Assembly (NCBI GenBank): GCA_905192805.1
Contig: CAJJMF010000038.1
Coordinates: forward strand, 1-16,476
From: an uncultured Sutterella sp.
GTDB lineage: Bacteria > Pseudomonadota > Gammaproteobacteria > Burkholderiales > Burkholderiaceae_F
Length of the DNA stretch: 16,476 bases
Reading direction: 5' to 3'
Shown here: one piece after another, positions 1 through 6,284 of the stretch
Numbering within the stretch: the stretch's first letter is position 1
Layout of the letters: every line of letters begins with the position of its first letter
The notes under the pieces: model-generated
What the model was told of the DNA's origin: nothing
The model's database searches: none
What the model saw: the letters and a program-made list of their open reading frames with translations, nothing else
Program-made: the position numbers and the translations under genes

Positions 1-175
1 GATTTATCGTAGAAATATTGGCGATTTGTTAGAGTACGCTATGCGTCAGCCCTGCGAGAGACGTATCCTCCGCTCGTCCCAATCCCCAACCGGACGCGCT
101 TTCGAGTAAAATCGAAGCTTTACAGAACGTGACGCACGTGCGCCACTCGCGTTTAAATTGCTTTCGAGAGGTTTT

Positions 176-559
176 ATGCGACAGACGGCTTTCGTCCCCT
201 TCGTTTTGGGAGTTGCCCTCATTTCGGGGTGCTCGAGTATGAGTGGGGTCACCAATACCTTTTTTCACGATCAGAGCATCACCAACATTGTGGGCGAAGT
301 CTGGGAAGTGAAAACCACACGTCCCGTGCCCGTGCGCGCCTCGACGATCACGGACTTCTTAATGGAACGCGCGAGCCATCACTGTGAGGCCCGCAAACTC
401 GTGATGTTACCGGTGCGTGGCCACGTGAAAGCCGACGGTACCGAAGGGCGACTCGAATTCCGTTGCCAGCAGCCCTTGAACTACCAATCCGAATATAAGG
501 GCTTATCGGCCGTCTTCAATATCGGGGACGACGAAGACGAGAAGAAAGCCAAACGCTAA
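176..559 (+). CDS. Small putative outer-membrane lipoprotein, function unknown
   Basis: A 127-residue protein with a lipoprotein signal peptide. A short charged start (MRQT) is followed by a hydrophobic stretch and the lipobox ISGC, with the lipidated cysteine at residue 19. The next residues are Ser-Ser, not Asp, so sorting to the outer membrane is expected. I chose the ATG at 176 because GAGAGG lies 5 bases upstream; an in-frame TTG at 158 would add six residues but has no better ribosome site. The mature part has two further cysteines (70 and 97) that could form a disulfide in the periplasm, and an acidic then basic tail (GDDEDEKKAKR). I do not recognise the family. The gene stands alone, opposite in direction to the neighbouring fabZ cluster, and ends at its own terminator. 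The lipoprotein call is firm; the role is unknown. Confidence 0.8.
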   Translation: MRQTAFVPFVLGVALISGCSSMSGVTNTFFHDQSITNIVGEVWEVKTTRPVPVRASTITDFLMERASHHCEARKLVMLPVRGHVKADGTEGRLEFRCQQPLNYQSEYKGLSAVFNIGDDEDEKKAKR

Positions 560-583
560 GCGGGAGCGAAACACCCCCAAAAG

Positions 584-613
584 GCCGCGCGGTTGACCGT
601 CGCGGCTTTTTTT
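584..613 (+). terminator. Rho-independent terminator of the lipoprotein gene
   Basis: A GC-rich hairpin (GCCGCG and CGG pairing with CCG and CGCGGC, loop TTGA, one bulged T) is followed at once by seven T. It lies 25 bases after the lipoprotein stop codon. Confidence 0.9.
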
Positions 614-619
614 GAGCGC

Positions 620-650
620 AAAAAAAGCCCGCAGTTAAAAAACTACGGGC
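620..650 (-). terminator. Rho-independent terminator, minus strand
   Basis: Read on the minus strand this is a 10-bp stem (GCCCGTAGTT with AACTGCGGGC, loop TTTT) followed by seven T. One pair is G-U in minus-strand RNA and would be a C-A mismatch in plus-strand RNA, so it is a minus-strand signal. No protein gene ends just upstream of it; fabZ already has a terminator at 1045-1084. It may therefore end a small RNA. Confidence 0.85.
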
Positions 651-735
651 CAACCCTCATATTTAGACTCAACCTATGGTAGGAGACTCACAACAAAACC
701 GCGTTGGGCTTCGTTGTGATTACACTGTAACCGAG
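620..735 (-). ncRNA. Candidate small RNA (structure only)
   Basis: Between the fabZ terminator and the terminator at 620-650 there is no convincing gene, yet minus-strand RNA would fold well. There is a 13-bp stem (688-694 plus six inner pairs, against 701-719) with two G-U pairs that would be C-A mismatches on the plus strand, a 6-bp hairpin at about 718-732, and CCTA/TAGG just before the terminator stem. The 5' end is unknown. A weak promoter-like TTGTTA lies at 774-779 without a good -10 box. It does not match tRNA, tmRNA, RNase P or 4.5S RNA as I know them, and I could not match it to 6S RNA. Confidence 0.35.
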
Positions 736-1044
736 GACACCCTCCCGAGGTATGTCGAAAATTCGGGTAAATGTAACAACGCTTTTCGATTAAGTCCGTG
801 ATATTTTTACGTTTTTCGGCCTTCCCCCGTCCGACTACTCAAGATCGCTTCTAAGTAAAACTACCTAAAAGACTGTGTGGGCGCGCGATTGCGCTCGGTC
901 GCCCTTCAGAAAAGTGAACTGTTCGGATCGGCGTTGAGCGACGTCCCCCTCGGGTAAACCCGAGATGCGTAAGACATAAATCTTTGCATTTGACACGGTT
1001 CGATGTCGCCGTGCGCCCACTCGACGTCTTGTCGCCTCAAAATG

Positions 1045-1084
1045 AAAACGGCACCGGTTCTCACGAGAGTCCGAGTGCCGTTTT
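1045..1084 (-). terminator. Terminator after fabZ
   Basis: A long hairpin: AAAACGGCAC (1045-1054) pairs with GTGCCGTTTT (1075-1084), and CGG pairs with CCG inside, with one bulged base. It sits 33 bases after the fabZ stop codon. On the minus strand it ends in TTTT. It closes the lpxD-fabZ unit, so lpxA does not follow here. Confidence 0.85.
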
Positions 1085-1117
1085 GGCGTTTGGGCGTCAC
1101 ATGCGACGCGTGACTTA

Positions 1118-1600
1118 TTAGGCTTCGTTCGTCGCGGTTTTACCCGGGATCGGGCGATAGGCGCACATCAATTCCGCATCGCACACGACCTTACCGTCCA
1201 CACTCGCCACGACTTCGAAAATCCCCACGCCCATTTTTTGGCGTAAGAATTTTCCTTTGATTTCCATCGTGTCGCCAGGTTGCACGACGCGCTTAAAGCG
1301 GGCCTTATTGATGCCGGCGAAGTAAAAGAGCGAATTCTTTCGATCCGCCCCTTCGGGTAAGCGGGTGAGCGCCACGATCGCACAGGTCTGTGCCATCGCC
1401 TCGACAATCAACACCCCAGGCATCACCGGCACGTCGGGGAAATGCCCCGTAAATTGCGGTTCGTTCACCGTGACGTTTTTACGCACCACCACTTCGCCCG
1501 CTTCCTCATCCAGATGCAATACGCGGTCAATCAGCAAAAACGGAAAACGGTGCGGCAGTAACGCCATGATGTCCTGAATCTCGAGGGTAGTTGTCGCCAT
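1118..1600 (-). CDS. fabZ: 3-hydroxyacyl-[acyl-carrier-protein] dehydratase FabZ
   Basis: A 160-residue hot-dog-fold enzyme that removes water from 3-hydroxyacyl-ACP to give trans-2-enoyl-ACP in fatty-acid elongation in the cytoplasm. The family signature GHFPDVPVMPGVLIVEAMAQ is at 52-71, with catalytic His53 and Glu67; LLPHRFPFLLIDR near the N-terminus is also typical. The length is slightly above the usual 145-155. The ATG at 1600 has AGGA about ten bases upstream. The gene follows lpxD after 155 bases that hold two hairpins, and a terminator closes the unit. FabZ competes with LpxA/LpxD chemistry for 3-hydroxyacyl-ACP, which fits its position beside lpxD. The usual next genes, lpxA and lpxB, are absent here. 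Confidence 0.97.
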   Translation of the reverse strand: MATTTLEIQDIMALLPHRFPFLLIDRVLHLDEEAGEVVVRKNVTVNEPQFTGHFPDVPVMPGVLIVEAMAQTCAIVALTRLPEGADRKNSLFYFAGINKARFKRVVQPGDTMEIKGKFLRQKMGVGIFEVVASVDGKVVCDAELMCAYRPIPGKTATNEA

Positions 1601-1639
1601 GTCTACTATGTCCTAAAGGCTAAAAAACTGTTTGGGGTC

Positions 1640-1662
1640 AACGGGGTGAAGCTTACCCCGTT
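1640..1662 (-). other. Hairpin in the lpxD-fabZ gap
   Basis: AACGGGGT (1640-1647) pairs perfectly with ACCCCGTT (1655-1662) across a 7-base loop. On the minus strand no T-run follows, so it is not a classical terminator for lpxD. It lies 40 bases upstream of the fabZ start and may shape mRNA stability or processing. Confidence 0.55.
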
Positions 1663-1692
1663 TTGGGCTTGGAGGGATTGTACGCTCAAGGG

Positions 1693-1712
1693 ACTCATCC
1701 CTTGGGATGAGT
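1693..1712 (-). other. Perfect 9-bp hairpin downstream of lpxD
   Basis: ACTCATCCC (1693-1701) and GGGATGAGT (1704-1712) form a perfect 9-bp inverted repeat with a 2-base spacer. It is 44 bases after the lpxD stop. The minus strand has no T-run after it, so transcription probably continues to fabZ. It could protect the lpxD 3' end from exonucleases. Confidence 0.55.
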
Positions 1713-1755
1713 TTTGATCCCCTTTTTTGAGCGCGTCGTCCCTTCGCGCCACGCA

Positions 1756-2865
1756 TTAATCGTTGGCGTTCTCCGTACCGGCCTTCGCCAGCAATGCTTC
1801 CAATTCGGCCACGCGGGCCGTGAGCGCTTTGACGTCTTTACGCAATTGCGGCAAACGCGTCACCATCGCGGTCGTTAACTGGAAGTCGCGCCCGTCCATG
1901 GCTGGGAAAAAGCCCGTCTTTTGCATGGGCTCAGGGCCCCACTGCGTGATCACGGTCGCTGGGCCCACGATCGACTGCGCCGGAATATCAATGTGGCCAT
2001 TAATCATCGCGGCGCCGCCCACCATCGTATGGTCCCCAACCGAGGTACTCCCCGCAATCCCCACGCAGGCCGCCATCACGACGTGCTCGCCGATGCGGTC
2101 ATTGTGGGCAATCTGAATTTGGTTATCAAGTTTCGTGCCTTTGCCCACGATCGTATCTTCGAGGGCCCCACGGTCGACCGTGGTATTGGCACCAATTTCC
2201 ACATCGTCTTCAATCACGACGCGACCCACCTGCGGGATTTTCACCCATTCGCCCATAAAGGGAGCAAAGCCAAACCCGTCGCCCCCGATGATGGCACCGG
2301 GTTGGAAAGTGCAGCGGTTGCCCACCACACACTCGCGCTCAATCACCACGTTGGGGTACAGAATGCAATCTTCCCCAATGATGGCATCGCGTCCAACGAC
2401 GGCACCTGGGTAGACGTGCGTGCCGCGCCCAATGCGGGCCCCCGCTTGTACCACCGCCAGCGCATCAATGCGTGCCTCAGGGTGCACCGTAGCCGTTGCG
2501 TCGACGGCGGCTTTCGGGTCAATCCCTGCGGGATGCGTCACGTTAAAGAATGATTGGCTCGCGAACGCAAAAAACGCGTACGGGTTGTCACAGAGGAGCA
2601 AGCGTCGCGCCGGCGTTTGCGTACCAAAAAGGGGCTCAACGTCCTTGGGGCGAACCACCAACACGGAGGCCTGGCTCGCTTTCATCGCTTCCGCGTACTG
2701 GGGTTTCGTCATAAAGGCGATATCGCCTTCGCCCGCTTTATCGGGCGACATAAAGCGTGTGACGCGCACATCGTCCCCTAAGAGCGTCATCGTGAGGCGT
2801 TCACCACTTAAGTGGCGTACCGTGTCAATGAGTTCCGTTAAAGCAAAGGACGTGGTAGTAGGCAT
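1756..2865 (-). CDS. lpxD: UDP-3-O-(3-hydroxyacyl)glucosamine N-acyltransferase LpxD
   Basis: A 369-residue enzyme that transfers a 3-hydroxyacyl chain from ACP to the 2-amino group of UDP-3-O-acylglucosamine, the third step of lipid A synthesis in the cytoplasm. Residues 1 to about 105 form the LpxD N-terminal uridine-binding domain. Residues about 115-320 are hexapeptide repeats of a left-handed beta-helix (for example IGRGTHVYPGAVVG, IGEDCILYPNVVI). IGGDGFGFA is at 193-201, and the catalytic His is His254 in QIAHNDRIGEH. The C-terminal 40 residues look like the usual helix (LRKDVKALTARVAELEALL). The length is a little above the E. coli enzyme (341). The ATG at 2865 has AGGA eight bases upstream. 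It lies 138 bases after skp. Confidence 0.97.
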   Translation of the reverse strand: MPTTTSFALTELIDTVRHLSGERLTMTLLGDDVRVTRFMSPDKAGEGDIAFMTKPQYAEAMKASQASVLVVRPKDVEPLFGTQTPARRLLLCDNPYAFFAFASQSFFNVTHPAGIDPKAAVDATATVHPEARIDALAVVQAGARIGRGTHVYPGAVVGRDAIIGEDCILYPNVVIERECVVGNRCTFQPGAIIGGDGFGFAPFMGEWVKIPQVGRVVIEDDVEIGANTTVDRGALEDTIVGKGTKLDNQIQIAHNDRIGEHVVMAACVGIAGSTSVGDHTMVGGAAMINGHIDIPAQSIVGPATVITQWGPEPMQKTGFFPAMDGRDFQLTTAMVTRLPQLRKDVKALTARVAELEALLAKAGTENAND

Positions 2866-2937
2866 GAGTGTGATCCTAATGAAAATGTTCGTCTAAGGGT
2901 GTCGCAAGGCGTGCGGTGGGAAGGTAAAACGCCAACG

Positions 2938-2960
2938 GGGCTCATGCTGTGGCCGAGCCC
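2938..2960 (-). other. Hairpin in the skp-lpxD gap
   Basis: GGGCTC (2938-2943) pairs with GAGCCC (2955-2960) over an 11-base loop. On the minus strand the nearest T-run (GTTTT) begins 11 bases later, too far for a normal terminator. It is weak, and readthrough to lpxD is expected. Confidence 0.3.
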
Positions 2961-3003
2961 TCGTCACACGCACGTCGGAAAAAGTCCGTTCCTCTCGGGC
3001 ACC

Positions 3004-3531
3004 TTACTTTTTCTGTGCGGGCGGCAAATGCCGATCGAGTTCGTCAATCACGCGCTGCGTCAAATCGACGCGGTTACTCGCGTAAAAGTACTCAAAGAGC
3101 ACCAAGTCAAAGTGTTCTTTTTCGGCAATCGACTTAATGACTTCCGCCGCACGGCTCTGTAAGAGCTGCACTTCTTCGATACGACGCTGATTGAATTCGT
3201 CGCGGGCTTCGCGGCTACGACGGGTCACGTCGCGTTCCATTTCCGCCAATTCGCGACGTTCGGTTAAGCGTTCGGTTTCACTCATCGAACTCGACTTGCT
3301 TTCAAACGTTTCCAGGCGTTGTTTAAACCGCTTCGTGAGGCCGTCCACTTCGTCCTGGCGGCGTTTGGCTTCTTCGTTTAATCGGTCACTCGCGATCGCA
3401 GCCGAGCGGGTATCACGCAAAATGCGTTCCATACTCACGACCCCAATGCGCAGTTCATCCGCCGAGGCGGGGGTTGTGAACGTACTCGCGAGGAGCACCG
3501 AGGCCAGCACGAACGCCATCTTTTTCAGCAT
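3004..3531 (-). CDS. skp: Periplasmic chaperone Skp / OmpH
   Basis: A 175-residue exported protein of the Skp family, a trimeric chaperone that holds unfolded outer-membrane proteins in the periplasm and hands them to BamA. A signal peptide covers residues 1-24 (MLKK, hydrophobic core, PASA) with cleavage before DELRIG. The mature start LRIGVVSMERIL is the family's first beta-strand and helix. Residues about 45-130 are rich in Arg, Glu, Gln and Lys and form the long coiled-coil arms. The end (FDLVLFEYFYASNRVDLTQRVIDEL) is the conserved core domain. I place the start at the ATG at 3531: AGGGAG lies about seven bases upstream and the signal peptide begins there. A longer frame reaching 3630 would put 33 unrelated residues in front of the signal. 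The gene lies directly after bamA, as expected. Confidence 0.95.
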   Translation of the reverse strand: MLKKMAFVLASVLLASTFTTPASADELRIGVVSMERILRDTRSAAIASDRLNEEAKRRQDEVDGLTKRFKQRLETFESKSSSMSETERLTERRELAEMERDVTRRSREARDEFNQRRIEEVQLLQSRAAEVIKSIAEKEHFDLVLFEYFYASNRVDLTQRVIDELDRHLPPAQKK

Positions 3532-3550
3532 ATTGCTCTCCCTAAAGTAT

Positions 3551-3583
3551 GGGGCGGGACACCCTAAATCGGTATCCCGCCCC
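3551..3583 (-). promoter_or_regulatory. Strong hairpin just upstream of the skp ribosome site
   Basis: GGGGCGGGA (3551-3559) pairs perfectly with TCCCGCCCC (3575-3583); an inner ACC/GGT adds three more pairs. In the minus-strand mRNA it ends 19 bases before the skp ATG, right beside the AGGGAG ribosome site. No T-run follows, so it is more likely to block 3'-5' decay or tune translation than to terminate. Confidence 0.5.
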
Positions 3584-3609
3584 CCAATGAGTGTTTCGCT
3601 TATTGTAGA

Positions 3610-3635
3610 CGCTTTTGGACATTTCGCCAAAAGTG
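3610..3635. other. Inverted repeat in the bamA-skp gap
   Basis: ACGCTTTTGG (3610-3619) can pair with CCAAAAGTGT (3626-3635) with one G-U in plus-strand RNA. In minus-strand RNA that pair is an A-C mismatch. It lies 43 bases after the bamA stop codon, and no T-run follows on the minus strand. Its role is unknown. Confidence 0.35.
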
Positions 3636-3677
3636 TTTACGTTGCGTAGCGTTTTTGTCCGCTCAGTCGTACCTCGT

Positions 3678-6014
3678 TTAGAAGCCCGTACCGATCTGGA
3701 ACTGGAAGCGCTGCGTTTCGTCGCCTTCGACCTTCTTCAAGGGGTAGGCAATCGAGAACTTCAAGGGCCCTAAGGGCGAGATCCACGCGATACCAATACC
3801 GGTCGAGACGCGCAAATCGTTGAAGTCGATATCTTGACGTTCGTAACGCATCGTCCCGTCGGACTGACGGATACCTTCGTAACCCCACGCGTAGCCCGTA
3901 TCCAAGAACGTGAAGATACGCAAGGTGCGGTCACCGCCCGGCAACGGCGCCAAGAGTTCGATACTCGCATTCATCATACGGTCGCCCCCGAGGTAGCTGT
4001 TGGAGTTGCGGTAGTTACCCGGATCGCGTTCCGAGGGCCCCAAGGAGCCCGATTCGAACCCACGCACGGAACCAATGCCGCCCACGTAGAAGTTCTTAAA
4101 GAACGGGAACATGTCAGTCTTGCCGTACACGTCGCCATAGCCCACCTGACCGTTAAAGGCCAAGGTGAACGTTTTGGTGAGCGGCCAGAACTGTTGATAC
4201 TGGTACGTGAACTTATAGTATTCAATATCGAGACCCGGTAAGCCGATTTCACCGTTTAAGCGCTGATAGACCCCACGGTTCGGTGCCAGGGCGCTGTCAC
4301 GCGAGTCGCGTGCCCACCCAATGGTGGCCGCCACCGACATCGGACTTTCACCAAACTTGTCCACGTAGGTCTTATAGCGTTGCGGCGAATTGTCGTTCAC
4401 GCTCACCTTGGTGGATTCCACACGCCCGCCTAAGAAGACGCGGTCGTATTCGGTAAACGGAATCCCAAAGGAGAGGCCCGCAGCACGGGTTTCGTACTTC
4501 ACGTCGGCCACGTCCAACTTATCCAAGTCAACGCGACGATCCGAGAAGTCCCACGAGCGCGAAATCCCGGTGGGAGTAATGTAGGGTTCGGTAATGCCGA
4601 CCGCGTAGGTACGCTGCGACTTCGACGTGTTTAAGTCTACCGACAAGGATTTACCGGTACCAAAGAGGTTATTCTGCGCGAAGCCCCCCGACAACACGAT
4701 CCCTTCCGAGGTGGAGTACCCAGCCCCTAAGGAGACCGACCCGGTGGCACGTTCTTGCACCTTCACGTCCAAGTCAACTTGGTCGCGCGTGCCGGGCACG
4801 GGCGTGGGTTCTGCCGTCACGGATTCAAAGAACCCTAAGCGGTCAATACGGTCACGCGACACTTTCACCTTGTCGCTATCGAACCAGGCGGCTTCGTACT
4901 GACGCACTTCACGACGAATCACTTCGTCCTTGGTGCGGTTATTACCCGAAATATTCACACGACGCACGTAAGCGCGACGACCCGGGTCGACCGTGTAGAC
5001 GACGTTCACCGTATGGTCATCCTTGTTCGTCATCGGGTTCGGGGTCACTTGGCTAAACGCGTAACCCAAGGTCGAGAGACGATCTTTGATCTTTTCCGAA
5101 ATCGCGTTCACTTCGCTCGCGTTATAGGTGCTCCCCGTCTTTAAGTCCACAAGCGGATTAAACGTATCGTCTAACCCTAAGAGGTCCCCTTGGAGTTTCG
5201 TGCCCGCAATCTTATAGGGTTCGCCTTCGGTCATGTTGATCGTGACGTACACGTCCGAACGGTTGGGCGAAATCGAGACCTGCACGGAGTCAAACTTGAA
5301 GTCCAAATACCCCGCATCCAAGTAGTGCGAACGAATCGACTCTAAGTCGGCGGCCAATTTTTCACGCGAATAGAGGTCACGCTTGGTGTACCAGCTAAAC
5401 CAGTTGGGGGTTCCCAACTGCATCAAATCTAAGAGATCATCGTCGTCGTAGACTTTGTTACCCACGAAGCGGATCTGCGAGATCGAGCTCGCTTTGCCTT
5501 CGTCGACATTAATCGTGATCCCCACGCGGTTACGTTCCAAGGGGGTGGCGGTCGTCTTGACGCTCACGCCATAGTAACCACGGGCCAAATACTGGCGACG
5601 CAATTCCTGGTCGGCACGGTCCAAGGTCGACTGGTCAAAAATGCGCCCTTCGGCTAAGCCCACATCGCGTAAGCTCTTTTCCACGGCCGCTTTATCAAAG
5701 ACCTTAATCCCGTGACTCGCAATCGAGGCCACGGCAGGACGTTCCACCAAGTGCACCACGACGACGTTGCCATCTTGAGTCAGGTTCACATCCTTAAAGA
5801 GGCCCGAGCGATAGAGCATACGAATCGCACGCGTCCCTTTGTCCGCCGTGTATTCGTCGCCCACGCGGAAGGGCAAGTGCGAAAACACCGTGCCCGGTTC
5901 CGTACGTTGGATCCCTTCGACACGAATATCGGAAATCGTAAAGGCCCAAGCCCCTTGGGCAAACACCATGGCAGAGAGTACGCCTACTGCCACTTTACTC
6001 AGATTGTGCTTCAA
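3678..6014 (-). CDS. bamA: Outer-membrane protein assembly factor BamA
   Basis: A 778-residue Omp85-family protein, the core of the BAM complex that folds beta-barrel proteins into the outer membrane. A signal peptide covers residues 1-24 (cleavage after GAWA). Five POTRA domains run from about 25 to 422: FTISDIRVEGIQRTEPGTVF begins the first, and ISQIRFVGNKVYDDDDL, PYKIAGTKLQG and YVRRVNISGNNRTKDEVIRRE begin the third, fourth and fifth. The 16-strand barrel follows from about 425 to 778. The conserved lid-loop motif VRGF is at 650-653, and the last residue is Phe (FQIGTGF), as the barrel signal requires. The ATG at 6014 has a GAGAGAG stretch upstream. skp follows. The usual upstream neighbour rseP has been separated from it by two other genes. 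The length is typical. Confidence 0.98.
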   Translation of the reverse strand: MKHNLSKVAVGVLSAMVFAQGAWAFTISDIRVEGIQRTEPGTVFSHLPFRVGDEYTADKGTRAIRMLYRSGLFKDVNLTQDGNVVVVHLVERPAVASIASHGIKVFDKAAVEKSLRDVGLAEGRIFDQSTLDRADQELRRQYLARGYYGVSVKTTATPLERNRVGITINVDEGKASSISQIRFVGNKVYDDDDLLDLMQLGTPNWFSWYTKRDLYSREKLAADLESIRSHYLDAGYLDFKFDSVQVSISPNRSDVYVTINMTEGEPYKIAGTKLQGDLLGLDDTFNPLVDLKTGSTYNASEVNAISEKIKDRLSTLGYAFSQVTPNPMTNKDDHTVNVVYTVDPGRRAYVRRVNISGNNRTKDEVIRREVRQYEAAWFDSDKVKVSRDRIDRLGFFESVTAEPTPVPGTRDQVDLDVKVQERATGSVSLGAGYSTSEGIVLSGGFAQNNLFGTGKSLSVDLNTSKSQRTYAVGITEPYITPTGISRSWDFSDRRVDLDKLDVADVKYETRAAGLSFGIPFTEYDRVFLGGRVESTKVSVNDNSPQRYKTYVDKFGESPMSVAATIGWARDSRDSALAPNRGVYQRLNGEIGLPGLDIEYYKFTYQYQQFWPLTKTFTLAFNGQVGYGDVYGKTDMFPFFKNFYVGGIGSVRGFESGSLGPSERDPGNYRNSNSYLGGDRMMNASIELLAPLPGGDRTLRIFTFLDTGYAWGYEGIRQSDGTMRYERQDIDFNDLRVSTGIGIAWISPLGPLKFSIAYPLKKVEGDETQRFQFQIGTGF

Positions 6015-6284
6015 AATTGTCTCTCTCAGATAGGTTGTTATGCACTGTTTTGAGTGGGTGTCCGTCGCGCCACAGCGTGCGCCTCGAGCACACCCAACAG
6101 CGGGTGCCTAAACACCGATGACGTTGGGCACTCAGGTTTGACGCCACAAACATCATCAGAGATACGTCCACACGTACGCCGAGGTTAGGCGTACGCACAT
6201 TAGCCACCATTCTACTAGCACTTTAGGCGAATGTGGGAGGAAAAATACGGGATTATCGTTTGGGTCTTTGAGGATACAGCACAA
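6015..6284 (-). promoter_or_regulatory. bamA leader with a candidate promoter and a structured 5' region
   Basis: 270 bases between the hydrolase gene and bamA. On the minus strand TAGAAT (6209-6214) is a good -10 box, with only a weak -35 (CCCACA, 6232-6237) at 17-base spacing. About eight bases after the expected start lies a perfect inverted repeat, CGTACGCC-7-GGCGTACG (6173-6195), which could be an operator or a 5' mRNA stem. Further hairpins (CCCAAC/GTTGGG, GGTG/CACC) occupy 6080-6130. I see no clear terminator for the upstream gene, so readthrough into bamA is possible. I could not find a convincing sigma-E promoter. Confidence 0.4.

Larger units (their letters stand above)
614..1117. 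other. Intergenic region without a convincing protein gene
   Basis: About 500 bases between the convergent lipoprotein gene and fabZ. It holds the minus-strand terminator at 620-650, the small-RNA candidate, a perfect inverted repeat at 949-964 (CTCGGGT-AA-ACCCGAG) and the fabZ terminator at 1045-1084. The only open frame of note on the minus strand (906-1100) runs through the fabZ terminator and has no ribosome site, so I do not call it. Confidence 0.7.

Noticed and set aside
2..109. Open frame from the left edge ending at 107-109, a possible 3' end of an upstream gene
   Set aside because: Codon use shows no clear coding bias and the protein is not recognisable; 36 codons are too few to decide.
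990..1010. TTGACA and GGTTCGAT resembling a promoter and a tRNA T-loop
   Set aside because: No -10 box at the right distance and no acceptor or anticodon stems nearby.
906..1100. Minus-strand frame of 64 codons downstream of fabZ
   Set aside because: It runs through the fabZ terminator hairpin, has no ribosome site and no recognisable protein character.
1921..2553. Plus-strand frame of 210 codons opposite lpxD
   Set aside because: It is an antisense shadow of the lpxD gene; the His- and Arg-rich product and lack of a ribosome site argue against it.
3532..3630. N-terminal extension of skp
   Set aside because: The added 33 residues would precede a perfect signal peptide and include the hairpin; the ATG at 3531 has a good ribosome site.
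5995..6210. Minus-strand frame of 71 codons in the bamA leader
   Set aside because: It overlaps the bamA start in another frame, spans the inverted repeats and has no ribosome site.
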